64,000 nucleotides of DNA from Bacteroidales bacterium. Its GTDB lineage: Bacteria > Bacteroidota > Bacteroidia > Bacteroidales > F082. The stretch covers positions 124,001-188,000 of the forward strand of contig JAKSMU010000003.1 in the NCBI GenBank assembly GCA_024400455.1. Reading direction: 5' to 3'. A program made the position numbers and the translations under genes. The notes beneath the pieces are model-generated. The model saw only the letters and a program-made list of their open reading frames with translations. It did not search any database and was not told the DNA's origin. How positions within the stretch are numbered: the first letter of the stretch is position 1; each line of letters opens with the position of its first letter. Positions 28,585-37,862 of the stretch are shown here, piece by piece.

Positions 28585-29373
28585 TTATTTCACGCCTCTT
28601 TTCACCATTTCCTGAACGATGAATGAAGCCACATCGTCGGCGTATGTGTTCATGCCGAAACCAGCATCGAAACCGAGTTCCTTGGCCAGTTCGTGCGTGA
28701 CACGGGCACCACCGCAGCAGCAAATCATCTTGTCACGCAGACCTTCGGCTTCCATCAGTTCGATGAAATTGGTCATGTTCTTGATGTGAACATCCTTCTG
28801 GGTCACGGTTTGTGAAATGATCAATGCGTCAGCGTGAAGTTCAATGCCCTTGGCAATGAATTCTTCGTTAGGAACCTGAGAACCAAGGTTGTAAGCTTCA
28901 ATCATTTCGTAGCGTTCCAGTCCGTAGTGACCAGCATAACCCTTCATGTTCATAATGGCGTCGATACCCACAGTGTGAGCATCGGTTCCGGTTGATGCGC
29001 CCACAACGACAATCTTACGACCGATGTTTTCCTTGATGAACTTATCGGTTTCGTACATATCCATCGTGTTCGATTCAACTTTCGGAACATAAATGGTTGA
29101 GTAATCAACTGTGTGTGTGCAGCTTCCGTAGCAGTTGAAGAAAGTGAAACCAGGAGTCAGTTCCTTGTAATAGACCACGCTCGGATTTTCCAATCCCATT
29201 TTCTTCAGCATTTGTTTGGCAGCTTCGACAGCTTCAGCGCCACATGGAACAGGCAGCGTGAAACTCAGTTGCACCTTACCATCGTTCATGGTGTCGCCAT
29301 AAGGCTTGATTTTCGTTAAGTCTAAGGTTTTGTCGAAATCCTTAGCTTCCATTGAATATAATCCTTCGCTCAT
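28585..29373 (-). CDS. kamE: Lysine 5,6-aminomutase beta subunit
   Basis: 262 residues. It contains the base-off cobalamin motif DAHTVG with His133, and Lys144 eleven residues later. These are the same numbers reported for the cobalt-binding His and the PLP-binding Lys of the Clostridium sticklandii enzyme, so both cofactor anchors are intact. The N-terminal 100 residues form the dimerisation/PLP-holding part; the rest is the Rossmann B12 domain. With KamD it moves the terminal amino group of D-lysine or L-beta-lysine from C6 to C5. It starts 12 bases after kamD. Confidence 0.96.
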   Translation of the reverse strand: MSEGLYSMEAKDFDKTLDLTKIKPYGDTMNDGKVQLSFTLPVPCGAEAVEAAKQMLKKMGLENPSVVYYKELTPGFTFFNCYGSCTHTVDYSTIYVPKVESNTMDMYETDKFIKENIGRKIVVVGASTGTDAHTVGIDAIMNMKGYAGHYGLERYEMIEAYNLGSQVPNEEFIAKGIELHADALIISQTVTQKDVHIKNMTNFIELMEAEGLRDKMICCCGGARVTHELAKELGFDAGFGMNTYADDVASFIVQEMVKRGVK

Positions 29374-29385
29374 ATCAGTATTTTT

Positions 29386-30942
29386 TTATTTTTTTCCTTT
29401 CATCAATTCAACAAATGGGTTCAGGTAGTTTTCACCCTTCATAGTGACGCCTTCCAGACCCTTACCACCGTTCTTCGGGCGTTTCACATCGCCAAAGATA
29501 CCCTTTTCGAGTGCCGTAAACAGACCTTCCTTGTTGATTTCTTCCAACAGTTTGATGGTGTTGTCGACGACTTCTTTAGCGCGGCGGCGGCAGATACCGT
29601 CTTCGGCAAACTGCATTTCATCACCGATGCTCTTCATGTTGTTGAAGATATACTTAGCGTTCTCGATTGAAAGGTAGCGGTCGCTCATGAATGGCGTGTG
29701 GATGGCTTCGGTAGGCATGCCCAAAAGCTGAATGCCTTGGTGCGTCCAAATGCCAATCATGTTGAACAAAGCATCCTGAATGTGACCACGGAAAATGTTG
29801 CCCGTCATGAACTTGGTAGGTGGCATGTATTTCAGCGTTGCCTTCGGGAAGATTTCGCGTGTCATCTGAGCCTGAGCCAGTTCCATGAGGAATCCGTTTT
29901 CAAGCATCGGATCCATTTCGAATGCGTGACCTAAGCCCATCTGTTCTTCTTTCAGACCAGCCATCAATGCGAGTTGTTCGTTGATGAGGTCGGAAGCCAA
30001 AACGGTGTGAGCAGCTTCAACGGCATCGGCAGTGGTGAGGTAGTTGTCTTCACCTGTATTGATGATAACGCCAGCGAAACCATTGATAATGCGTGACATA
30101 TACTGGTCAATCAAAGTGCGCTGCATGTTGATGTCGCGGAAAAGAATGCCGTACAAAGCATCGTTCAGCATGACATCGAGGCCTTCGAAAGCACCCATGA
30201 TGGCGATTTCAGGCATGCAAAGACCTGAGCAGTAGTTGCAAAGGCGGATGTAACGGCCTTGCTCCTCACCCACTTCATCAAGAGCCTTACGCATGATGCG
30301 GAAGTTCTCCTGAGTGGCAAAAGTGCCGCCGAAACCTTCGGTGGTAGCACCGTAAGGAACATAGTCGAGCAAGCTCTGACCCGTGGTACGGATTACGGCT
30401 ATAACATCGGCACCTTGGCGTGCGCCAGCCTGAGCCTGGACAACATCTTCGTAGATATTACCCGTAGCAACGATAATATAAAGGTAAGGCTTCGGGCCTT
30501 CGCCTATGGTGTCTAAATAATGTTCGCGGCGGGCACGGCGTGTGCGGATGCGGCTCATGCTTTCGTCAATGACAGGTTGCAGGGCTTCTGCAATCTGCTT
30601 CTGGTCTTTTGTCACGACCTTTGTAATGTCGAGTTCGCCAGCAGCAACCTTTTCGGCAATCTGCTGCGGATTCAACTTGGTCTGAATCATGGCATTAGCG
30701 ATGAAGAACAAGGCACCTTCATTCAGGACACCTTTTTCTTTCAGGTATTCCACCACCACATTTGGCAACGGAACGCCGTTTTCATCAACGCCATCGATAC
30801 CCATCAGGCGGCACAGCGTGCGCTCGACGGCAACAGTAGTGTACTGTTCAACAAAAGACTGAACATCTTCTGCAATGTTTTTCGCCAGACCTCTGGCATA
30901 CTCAACTTTCTCAAAATCTAATCCTAATTTGCTCTTTTGCAT
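29386..30942 (-). CDS. kamD: Lysine 5,6-aminomutase alpha subunit
   Basis: 518 residues, the full length for the alpha subunit, which forms the TIM barrel holding adenosylcobalamin and the substrate against PLP carried on KamE. Recognisable blocks are LGLDFEKVEYARGLAK at the start, HYLDTIGEGPKPYLYIIVAT, GQSLLDYVPYGATTEGFGG, and CNYCSGLCMPEIA. In lysine fermentation it acts on the L-beta-lysine produced by KamA. It is followed by kamE after 12 bases and preceded by the reactivase genes kamB and kamC. Confidence 0.96.
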   Translation of the reverse strand: MQKSKLGLDFEKVEYARGLAKNIAEDVQSFVEQYTTVAVERTLCRLMGIDGVDENGVPLPNVVVEYLKEKGVLNEGALFFIANAMIQTKLNPQQIAEKVAAGELDITKVVTKDQKQIAEALQPVIDESMSRIRTRRARREHYLDTIGEGPKPYLYIIVATGNIYEDVVQAQAGARQGADVIAVIRTTGQSLLDYVPYGATTEGFGGTFATQENFRIMRKALDEVGEEQGRYIRLCNYCSGLCMPEIAIMGAFEGLDVMLNDALYGILFRDINMQRTLIDQYMSRIINGFAGVIINTGEDNYLTTADAVEAAHTVLASDLINEQLALMAGLKEEQMGLGHAFEMDPMLENGFLMELAQAQMTREIFPKATLKYMPPTKFMTGNIFRGHIQDALFNMIGIWTHQGIQLLGMPTEAIHTPFMSDRYLSIENAKYIFNNMKSIGDEMQFAEDGICRRRAKEVVDNTIKLLEEINKEGLFTALEKGIFGDVKRPKNGGKGLEGVTMKGENYLNPFVELMKGKK

Positions 30943-30993
30943 TGTATTAAGTTTATTTCTTTATGATTTATCTTATAACTTCCAATTTTAAAT

Positions 30994-32334
30994 TCAATTT
31001 TTGGCCAACACCTCTCTCGCCTTCTCAATCCACTCACAATCAATGCCAAGACTTTCAGCAATGTTCAAAGCTTCGTGCGGCACTTCGCCTTCCTTCACCT
31101 CAACAAGCTGGTAGTTCATCTGTCCGTCAACGAAGCCCTTCACGCGCAAGCGTTTCGAACTTGCCGACTCTATATCATAATGCGTAGTCAAGACGAGGCT
31201 CACATTCTTACCCGAAAGCAATTCTATCAAGGCAGTCACCAAGGCTGCGCCTTCCGTCGGGTTGGTGGTGCGGGCTGGTTCGTCGACCATCGCCACAATA
31301 TTTCTTTCTTTTCGCGATGCCTTAATCACGGCATCGATGTTTTTCATCTCTGCGGCAAACGACGACAGCCCTTTTTCAATCGACTGCTCGTCGCCAATGC
31401 AGAAATAAATCTCGTCCCTGACATCAATCTCCGCCTTTTCAGCCGGTATGCCGAAACCGAATTGGAAGAGATATTGGCACAATGTCAAGGTCTTCAAAAC
31501 CACGGTCTTACCGCCCATATTGGCGCCCGTGATTAAGGTTGGCTGCTGACCGAAACTGATGTCAACAGGCTGATACAGTTTGCCAACCGCTGCAAGCGAG
31601 TTCTTCACTTGCGGATGGAACAGACTCCGATACGAAGTCGTTCCCTTTGAAACGCTTGGGAAAACAAGTCCCAATTGTTTCATTTGCAGAGCTTTTGCAA
31701 GGTTGATATCAACCTGTGCCAAAACTCGCTGTGCTTGTTCGATTTCCGCCGCAAACGGACGGAGTTTTCTGCTCAATTCAAGACGAATTCCGTCTTCGAT
31801 TTCATTCGCCTTGAGCAGCAGTTCTTCCTGCATATCAGGACTTTTGCGAATCAGCGCACGCAGTTCCTTCAAGTCCTCAGAGTAGGAATCGTAAATGTAG
31901 AATGTCGCAATCTTCAAGCCGTCGGGGTCAAGAATCGAAATCACATTTTGCATATCTGGCAAAGCGATGACCTTATCCAAACCCAATTTTTGCAAACGCT
32001 CCGAGATGTCAGCCGTCAGGATGGCGAGATGTTTCACTTCAAAAAGCTCAATGTCGTCCAAAACGGCGGATTCGCCCAAATGCTTGATGGTGGTGCGGAC
32101 ATCTTTCAGGCATTGCAGCTTCGATTGCAACGTATTAATATAAGGTGTATTTTCCGGTTCATGGACAAAGTCAAGGAACGATTTCAAAACTGCATAGCAC
32201 TCCCCTATCTCCGATGCGTTTTTCATCATCGGCATATCCAAAAGGCTACGGCGTCCGAAACTCGACTGCAAGTCAAGCTGATCGAACATATAGCGCAGTC
32301 CGCAAGGTGATTCTATGACGTCTTTCAATTGCAT
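30994..32334 (-). CDS. kamC: Lysine 5,6-aminomutase reactivase ATPase KamC (MutS-like)
   Basis: 446 residues from the ATG at 32334, which has a purine-rich ribosome site (AAGAAGAG) just upstream. A TTG 60 bases earlier would overlap kamB by 70 bases and is less likely. The C-terminal half is a MutS-type ABC ATPase: Walker A GANMGGKT (270-277), Walker B VAMVDEPARTTNP. The N-terminal half is MutS core/lever-like helices, with no mismatch-binding domain. In lysine clusters KamB and KamC are assigned as the ATP-dependent reactivase that removes damaged cobalamin from KamDE. The assignment rests on context as well as sequence. Confidence 0.88.
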   Translation of the reverse strand: MQLKDVIESPCGLRYMFDQLDLQSSFGRRSLLDMPMMKNASEIGECYAVLKSFLDFVHEPENTPYINTLQSKLQCLKDVRTTIKHLGESAVLDDIELFEVKHLAILTADISERLQKLGLDKVIALPDMQNVISILDPDGLKIATFYIYDSYSEDLKELRALIRKSPDMQEELLLKANEIEDGIRLELSRKLRPFAAEIEQAQRVLAQVDINLAKALQMKQLGLVFPSVSKGTTSYRSLFHPQVKNSLAAVGKLYQPVDISFGQQPTLITGANMGGKTVVLKTLTLCQYLFQFGFGIPAEKAEIDVRDEIYFCIGDEQSIEKGLSSFAAEMKNIDAVIKASRKERNIVAMVDEPARTTNPTEGAALVTALIELLSGKNVSLVLTTHYDIESASSKRLRVKGFVDGQMNYQLVEVKEGEVPHEALNIAESLGIDCEWIEKAREVLAKN

Positions 32335-33341
32335 AAATAACTCTTCTTTAAATCGTAAACCGGCAACTGTATGGCTTCCGACAAGGTCTTGCAAAGTATT
32401 TGCGAATCAAGCACATAACCGCTTGGCGATGTCGGGTTGACGCATACGGCAATCAGTTTGCTTCTTTGCAGCACATGAAGTTTTCCGCCCGAATGGTAGA
32501 ATTGCCTCAAAGCCTGCTGCGAAGCAAAAATCTTGGTGAAGTCACGGACAACGAGTTCAACGCCTTTCAATTGCTTGTTCTGCCTGACTTTTTCAAGAAA
32601 ACTGTCAACCAAAGCACCGGCGACAAACAAAGTCTCGCAATTCTCCATGCCTTCAAAATGGATTTCCTTCGACAACGACGAAACCGTATTCAAATCATGA
32701 AGTTGTCCTTCCTTGTCAACCGACCAAAGACCTTTCTCAATGGGCGCAAGCAGCTCAAGATTTCTCTCGTTGGTGACACCTATATTAATAAGGTCAACCA
32801 CAAAGGCCGTTTTCTGCACCAATGTCTGCATATTTGCCGAATAAGCCGCGCCCGTCGAAAGTATCATCGACTCGCTCACGGCTGGCGATGCGGAACTCAG
32901 TCTTGACAAGGCTCCATCAACAATCACAAGGTCGATGTCATGTCTGCGCATCTCTTTCATCCAACGCCGCAGACTTGCTCCCGTTGATGGCCCTGACAAT
33001 AAAATCTTGCCTCTTGTCAATGCTTTTGCCGTCACGACTCGTCCTAACGATGTGTTTACGTCGCTCACATCAATCAGTTCGGAAACCAGTTTGCGTTGGC
33101 GGTAATGCATCTCGGATGTGCCGAAATACATGCCTTCGCGCAGATAGATTTCTGGCTTGGCCGTTTGGGTCACTTGGTCAACGCTCTCTCCGTCAATGCC
33201 TATCGAAGTCACGGCAATGCGTTTCTTATCCAAAGGAAGATGCTCAAGAACATATTTCAGGCATTCGGTCTTGCCCGTGTTCTTTTCCAATCCTACGATG
33301 GATAAGCTGCTGTAATTCAATATTTCGTTGACGAAGTTCAT
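32325..33341 (-). CDS. kamB: Lysine 5,6-aminomutase reactivase subunit KamB
   Basis: 338 residues from the ATG at 33341 (an in-frame TTG at 33353 lies against the 33357 repeat). A P-loop GLEKNTGKTE is at 17-26, followed by a switch-like IAVTSIGIDGE segment and LLSGPSTGASLRRW. The protein resembles a small NTPase otherwise seen only in lysine-fermentation loci. The stop overlaps the kamC start by 10 bases, consistent with a KamB-KamC complex. The role (cobalamin exchange and reactivation of KamDE) is inferred from family and context. Confidence 0.85.
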   Translation of the reverse strand: MNFVNEILNYSSLSIVGLEKNTGKTECLKYVLEHLPLDKKRIAVTSIGIDGESVDQVTQTAKPEIYLREGMYFGTSEMHYRQRKLVSELIDVSDVNTSLGRVVTAKALTRGKILLSGPSTGASLRRWMKEMRRHDIDLVIVDGALSRLSSASPAVSESMILSTGAAYSANMQTLVQKTAFVVDLINIGVTNERNLELLAPIEKGLWSVDKEGQLHDLNTVSSLSKEIHFEGMENCETLFVAGALVDSFLEKVRQNKQLKGVELVVRDFTKIFASQQALRQFYHSGGKLHVLQRSKLIAVCVNPTSPSGYVLDSQILCKTLSEAIQLPVYDLKKSYLCN

Positions 33342-33356
33342 TCCTGTTTTCAACTA

Positions 33357-33414
33357 TTAGCCTTAGCCATTAGCCGATGATTACACTGGCTAATGGCTAA
33401 TAGCTAACGGCTAA
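33357..33414. repeat. Hairpin of degenerate 7-bp repeats between kamA and kamB
   Basis: A 13-bp perfect inverted repeat (33363-33375 with 33388-33400) around a 12-base loop. The right arm continues in 7-bp steps: GGCTAAT, GGCTAAT, AGCTAAC, GGCTAAA. The left arm carries the complementary words. The element fills the whole kamA-kamB spacer. Confidence 0.85.
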
Positions 33415-33416
33415 AG

Positions 33417-34694
33417 TTATTTGCGTTGTTCGTTTCTTTCATGACGCTTCAAAGCTGAAGGTTCGATGTTCATTCTTTCGCCTTCGAGCAGTGAAATGAC
33501 GCCATCGACAGCCTTACCGGCTTCAACTTCTGCCTTTGCTCTTGCAGCTTCGCATTCAGCGCAGTGGCAATCGTTGTGATATTCGGCAGGTTCGGTATAA
33601 GTCGTGATAACGCCTTCGAAGTTTCTCAAGACAACCTTACCAGGAGCTTGCGAGATGACATACTGAGGCATGACCGGAGTCTTGCCGCCGCCACCAGGAG
33701 CATCGACGACAAAGGTCGGGATGCAGAAACCTGAGGTGTGGCCACGGAGGCCTTCAATGATTTCGATACCCTTCGAGACTGGAGTACGGAAGTGTTCCAG
33801 ACCCATTGAAAGGTCGCACTGATAGATATAGTAAGGACGCACACGCATCTTCACGAGTTCGTGAACGAGATTCATCATGACATGGACGCAGTCGTTGACG
33901 CCACGGAGCAACACACTCTGGTTGCCCAACGGAATACCAGCGTTAGCCAGCATTTCGCAAGCGCGCTTTGATTCTGCCGTCACTTCGTTCGGGTGGTTGA
34001 AGTGTGTGTTGATCCAAACCGGATGGTATTTCTTCAGCATGTCGCAGAGTTCAGGAGTGATACGCTGTGGGCAAACCACAGGAGTACGGGTGCCTAAACG
34101 GACGATTTCGACATGAGGAATCTGACGCAGACGAGAAATGATGTATTCCAGTTTCTTGTCGCTGACCATCAGAGCGTCACCGCCTGACAGCAACACGTCG
34201 CGGACACATTCTGTCTTTTCAATGTATTCCAAAGCCTTTTCGATGCGGTCGGCGCCACATTCGTTGTCGGTCTGACCGGCAAAACGGCGGCGTGTGCAGT
34301 GACGGCAATACATGGAGCACATATCGGTGATGAGGAACAGCACTCTGTCTGGATAACGGTGTGTCAAACCAGGAACCGGCGAATCTTCATCTTCGTGCAA
34401 TGGGTCAAGCAAGTCAGCCTTGGCCTGATGGGTTTCGGCTGCTGTAGGGATGCACTGACGGCGAACCGGATCATATGGGTCGTCCTGATTGATAAGGCTC
34501 AAATAATAAGGAGTGATGGCCATGCGGAGGGTTGAAAGAGTCTTCTTCACGCCTTCTTCCTCTTCAGGAGTCAGTTTGACGTACTTTTTCAGGTCTTCCA
34601 ACGTCTCGACACGGTTCTTCACCTGCCATTTCCAGTCGTTCCACTGTTCATCGGTAACTTCCGGAAACAATTGTTTTCTTCTTGATTCTGCCAT
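33417..34694 (-). CDS. kamA: L-lysine 2,3-aminomutase
   Basis: 425 residues, a radical SAM and PLP enzyme. The cluster motif CSMYCRHC gives Cys126, Cys130 and Cys133; the PLP Lys is in PGGGGKTP; the HCTRRRFAG segment and the YHNDCHCAEC motif late in the chain are typical. It converts L-lysine to L-beta-lysine, the first committed step of this pathway. It is the only gene of the operon bracketed by the two hairpin repeats at 33357 and 34701. Confidence 0.97.
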   Translation of the reverse strand: MAESRRKQLFPEVTDEQWNDWKWQVKNRVETLEDLKKYVKLTPEEEEGVKKTLSTLRMAITPYYLSLINQDDPYDPVRRQCIPTAAETHQAKADLLDPLHEDEDSPVPGLTHRYPDRVLFLITDMCSMYCRHCTRRRFAGQTDNECGADRIEKALEYIEKTECVRDVLLSGGDALMVSDKKLEYIISRLRQIPHVEIVRLGTRTPVVCPQRITPELCDMLKKYHPVWINTHFNHPNEVTAESKRACEMLANAGIPLGNQSVLLRGVNDCVHVMMNLVHELVKMRVRPYYIYQCDLSMGLEHFRTPVSKGIEIIEGLRGHTSGFCIPTFVVDAPGGGGKTPVMPQYVISQAPGKVVLRNFEGVITTYTEPAEYHNDCHCAECEAARAKAEVEAGKAVDGVISLLEGERMNIEPSALKRHERNEQRK

Positions 34695-34700
34695 ATTTTT

Positions 34701-34782
34701 CAGCTTTAAGCTTTAAGCCATAAGCTATAAGCCGTGAGCCGCTTTGCGCTGGCTTATGGCTTATAGCTTACTGCTTCCAGCT
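34701..34782. repeat. Hairpin of degenerate 7-bp repeats between kdd and kamA
   Basis: Inverted repeat of 20 positions (34721-34740 with 34751-34770, 18 Watson-Crick plus two G-T) around a 10-base loop. Both arms are runs of 7-bp words: AAGCTTT, AAGCCAT, AAGCTAT, AAGCCGT on the left and GGCTTAT, GGCTTAT, AGCTTAC on the right. It has the same design as the element at 33357 with different words. Confidence 0.85.
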
Positions 34783-34784
34783 AA

Positions 34785-35858
34785 TTATGCATACAATTCT
34801 TCAAAAATCTTACGGAGTTCTGGGCTTTCGCGGAGTTCTTGCAGTGTGAATTCAGCGTGGCCTTTGGTGTAGCCGTTACCCATGATCATGTTCACATCGC
34901 TGCCAATGCCTTCAGCACCGAGAGAAGCCTTTGTGAACGAGGTAGCCATTGAGAAGAAATAAACGACGCCGTCATCCTTTGTGCAGAGTACAGCGGTCAT
35001 TTCCTGATCTGGGACATTGACGCAGTTGATGGTGACATCGGCCATCTTGCCATTGGTCAGTCTTTCAACGAGTTCATAAACCTGAACTGGAGTCATGCCG
35101 GCAGCGCTTTCAACGATATCGCAGAATCCGAGATCCTTGATGCGTTGTGTTGATTTTGGGCTATTGGCAATACCGATGACCTTACCAGTGACGCCAACGC
35201 GTTTCTTGGCTTCGTAGCAGCAGAGCATACCGCTCTTACCGCCAGCGCCGAGGATAACGACAGTCTGACCATACTGGCAGAGTTTTGCAGTCTGAGCTGG
35301 AGCACCAGCAACGTCGAGAGCTGACAGAGCGAGCTTTTCAGGCATGTCGGTAGGAATCTTAGCATAGATGCCGCTTTCGAAGAGGATAGCCTTACCCTTA
35401 ATGTCGACTTGGTCAACATCTGGACGGATAGCGAGGATTTCGTCGATGCGGAGAGGAGTCAGTGACAATGAAACGAGAGTAGCAATACGGTCGCCTTCCT
35501 TCAGGTCAATCTTGCCTTTCAGAGCGTCACCAATCTTTTCGACCTTACCGAGAAGCATACCGCCAGAACCGGTACGACGATTGCGGTGCTTACCTTGCAA
35601 TTCAACATTGAGGAGCATTTCCTTCTTCACTTCTTCCATCACTTGTTCCACGCTTGCGCCAGGACCAGCCTGTTGCTTAGCATAGTTGTGAATGTCGGTG
35701 AATGAAGCTGAGTCGATATTCAAGGTCTGGACATCAATTAAAATCTCGTTGTCGTAGATTTCGTCCATGTTGTTGTCGAGTTTGTTAGCTGGCTGTGGGA
35801 GAACGCCGACTGGTTCGATTACACGGTGTGTACCGTATTTATTACCATGTTTTTGCAT
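34785..35858 (-). CDS. kdd: L-erythro-3,5-diaminohexanoate dehydrogenase
   Basis: 357 residues. The N-terminus reads GTHRVIEPVGVLPQPANKLDN, characteristic of Kdd. A zinc-free MDR-like fold with a Rossmann motif (VVILGAGGKSGML) follows in the middle. It oxidises 3,5-diaminohexanoate to 3-keto-5-aminohexanoate with NAD and release of ammonia. Its position between kce and kamA supports the call. Confidence 0.95.
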   Translation of the reverse strand: MQKHGNKYGTHRVIEPVGVLPQPANKLDNNMDEIYDNEILIDVQTLNIDSASFTDIHNYAKQQAGPGASVEQVMEEVKKEMLLNVELQGKHRNRRTGSGGMLLGKVEKIGDALKGKIDLKEGDRIATLVSLSLTPLRIDEILAIRPDVDQVDIKGKAILFESGIYAKIPTDMPEKLALSALDVAGAPAQTAKLCQYGQTVVILGAGGKSGMLCCYEAKKRVGVTGKVIGIANSPKSTQRIKDLGFCDIVESAAGMTPVQVYELVERLTNGKMADVTINCVNVPDQEMTAVLCTKDDGVVYFFSMATSFTKASLGAEGIGSDVNMIMGNGYTKGHAEFTLQELRESPELRKIFEELYA

Positions 35859-35907
35859 TGATTTAAATGTTTAATTGTTAATTGATTAGTTATTTATTGA
35901 TTTGTAA

Positions 35908-36741
35908 TTATTTGCGAGGTTTAAGACCGAGGATTTCTCTTGCTTCATCAGAAGTGGCAATCGGACGGCCTAATTCGTTAGCGATGCGGACGACTTTTTC
36001 GACCAATTCGCCATTTGACTTGGCGAGGACACCTTTTGAAAGGTAAAGATTGTCTTCGAAGCCAACACGCACATTACCGCCCATGGCGATAGCGGCAGCA
36101 GCCATCGGGAAAGCATTGCGGCCAACGCCAGTCACGGTCCATGTTGAACCGGCTGGAATGCCGTTCACTAACCAGCAGAGGTTGGCGACGGTTGCAGGTG
36201 TGCAGCCAGGAACACCCAACACGAAGTTGAACTGCATAGGAGCGCCAGGAACCTGACCCTTCTTAGCCATGTTCAGAATGGTATCGAGGTGACCCATCTC
36301 GAAGCATTCGTATTCAGGCTTGATGCCGCGTTCGATCATGCGCTGACCGAAAGCACGCATTGTAGGCATGGTGTTGTCGAAGATTTCGTCACCGAAATTG
36401 CAGGTACCGCAGTCCAATGTAGCCATTTCAGGCAGCGGATTGGTGTCGGTTGATTGCAGACGTTCGTCTGGAGTCATGCCGACGGCACCACCTGTCGATG
36501 GGATAAGGATGACGTTAGGGCAAACCTTCAGGATGGCTTCTTCACATTCCTGGAAACGTTCACGGCTCTGGGTCGGAGTGCCGTCATCGAAACGGACGTG
36601 AAGGTGAACGATAGCAGCGCCAGCATCGACAGCCGATTTGGCTTCGCGCACGATTTCCTCAACGGTGTAAGGAACGTTAGAATTCTGTTCCTTGGTAACT
36701 TCAGCACCGCAAATGGCGGCGGTTATGATCAGTTTTTCCAT
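35908..36741 (-). CDS. kce: 3-keto-5-aminohexanoate cleavage enzyme
   Basis: 277 residues of the BKACE (DUF849) family. Metal-binding HLHVR lies at about 46-50, followed by DGTPTQ and PSTGG; later come CGTCNFGD, ECFEMGHL and GGNVRVGFEDNLYL. It condenses 3-keto-5-aminohexanoate with acetyl-CoA to give 3-aminobutyryl-CoA and acetoacetate. It starts 3 bases after kal. BKACE members vary in substrate; the context makes the lysine-pathway assignment firm. Confidence 0.95.
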   Translation of the reverse strand: MEKLIITAAICGAEVTKEQNSNVPYTVEEIVREAKSAVDAGAAIVHLHVRFDDGTPTQSRERFQECEEAILKVCPNVILIPSTGGAVGMTPDERLQSTDTNPLPEMATLDCGTCNFGDEIFDNTMPTMRAFGQRMIERGIKPEYECFEMGHLDTILNMAKKGQVPGAPMQFNFVLGVPGCTPATVANLCWLVNGIPAGSTWTVTGVGRNAFPMAAAAIAMGGNVRVGFEDNLYLSKGVLAKSNGELVEKVVRIANELGRPIATSDEAREILGLKPRK

Positions 36742-36744
36742 ATC

Positions 36745-37140
36745 TTATTTACGCTTGCAAGCTTTAGGGGTTACACATGTACCGATAGCCTTGGCTACGA
36801 TGATTGGTTCTTCCAGCACGTCAGCAGCTGAAGCTGAGATGTCAGGACGTGTAGCAATGACCTTGCGGGCTACGAATTCCATCTTACGGGAAGTGTTGCC
36901 GACCTTGGTGATCCAGCCTTCTGCTTCGATATAATCGCCAGCGTAGACAGGAGCCAGGAAAGTGATGCTTTCGTAACCGGCAAACAGACCTTCGTCACCG
37001 TCAATCTGAATCAACAGTTCGGTAGCGACATCGCCAAAGAGGTGCACCATGTGAGCACCGTCAACCAAATTTCCACCATAATGAGCGTCCTTTGCACTCA
37101 TGCGCAGACGCAAGACTGATCTATATTCTTTTTCTTCCAT
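36745..37140 (-). CDS. kal: 3-aminobutyryl-CoA ammonia-lyase
   Basis: 131-residue single hotdog domain ([23 protein letters not shown] carries the core helix). It removes ammonia from 3-aminobutyryl-CoA to give crotonyl-CoA. The assignment combines size, the YGGNLVDGA motif and position between atoD and kce. Confidence 0.92.
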   Translation of the reverse strand: MEEKEYRSVLRLRMSAKDAHYGGNLVDGAHMVHLFGDVATELLIQIDGDEGLFAGYESITFLAPVYAGDYIEAEGWITKVGNTSRKMEFVARKVIATRPDISASAADVLEEPIIVAKAIGTCVTPKACKRK

Positions 37141-37160
37141 TGTATGTTTTGTTTTTATGA

Positions 37161-37811
37161 TTATTTTTCAACGTAAATTCCATCAACATAAATGCCGGAA
37201 GCGTGAACGCATTCAGGCTTGATTTCGCCAACCTTAACGAGTTTTTCGGCTTCAACGACCACATAGTCAGCAGCAGTAGCCATCAGCGGGTTGAAGTTGT
37301 TGGTTGTGCCAACGAACACCATGTTACCGAATTCGTCAACGATGTTAGCGCGAAGGAAAGCGATGTCGGCCTTCAGAGGCTTTTCAAGCAAATAATCCTT
37401 GCCGTCAACCTTGACGATTTCCTTACCGTCGGCGATGATGGTGCCAAGACCTGTTGGAGTCAGAACGCCACCGAGACCAGCACCGTAGGCACGGATGCGC
37501 TCTGCCAATGTGCCCTGAGGAACGTATTCAACGATAAGAGTACCAGCGTTTTTCTGCTCGGCAGTCTGCTTGTTGGTGCCGGTGTGAGAAACGATGGCTT
37601 TCTTAACCTGATGGTTAGCGACGAGCTTGCCGTGAGCCACATTGTCATAAGCGGTATCGTTAGCGATGATGGTCAAATCCTTCACGCCTTTTTCAACGAT
37701 AGCATCGATGATTTGGGTTGCGCTTCCTACGCCGAGGAAACCGCCGAACATGATAGTCATGCCGTCCTGAACTTTTTCGACGGCCTGTTCTAATGTAATC
37801 TGCTTATTCAT
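37161..37811 (-). CDS. atoD: Acetoacetate/butyrate CoA-transferase, alpha subunit
   Basis: 216 residues, class I CoA-transferase subunit A, with [16 protein letters not shown] near the N-terminus, [12 protein letters not shown], and [15 protein letters not shown] in the middle. It is the first gene of the lysine operon, about 50 bases downstream of the -7 box. Its partner AtoA is encoded after kamE. Together they move CoA from butyryl-CoA to acetoacetate. Confidence 0.93.
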   Translation of the reverse strand: MNKQITLEQAVEKVQDGMTIMFGGFLGVGSATQIIDAIVEKGVKDLTIIANDTAYDNVAHGKLVANHQVKKAIVSHTGTNKQTAEQKNAGTLIVEYVPQGTLAERIRAYGAGLGGVLTPTGLGTIIADGKEIVKVDGKDYLLEKPLKADIAFLRANIVDEFGNMVFVGTTNNFNPLMATAADYVVVEAEKLVKVGEIKPECVHASGIYVDGIYVEK

Positions 37812-37862
37812 AATATATTACGATTTGAAATTTGTTAGTACTTATTTTTACATTAAGATTTG

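Noticed and set aside
32335..32394. Longer KamC start at 32394
   Set aside because: It needs a TTG and a 70-base overlap with kamB; the ATG at 32334 has a better ribosome site and family fit.
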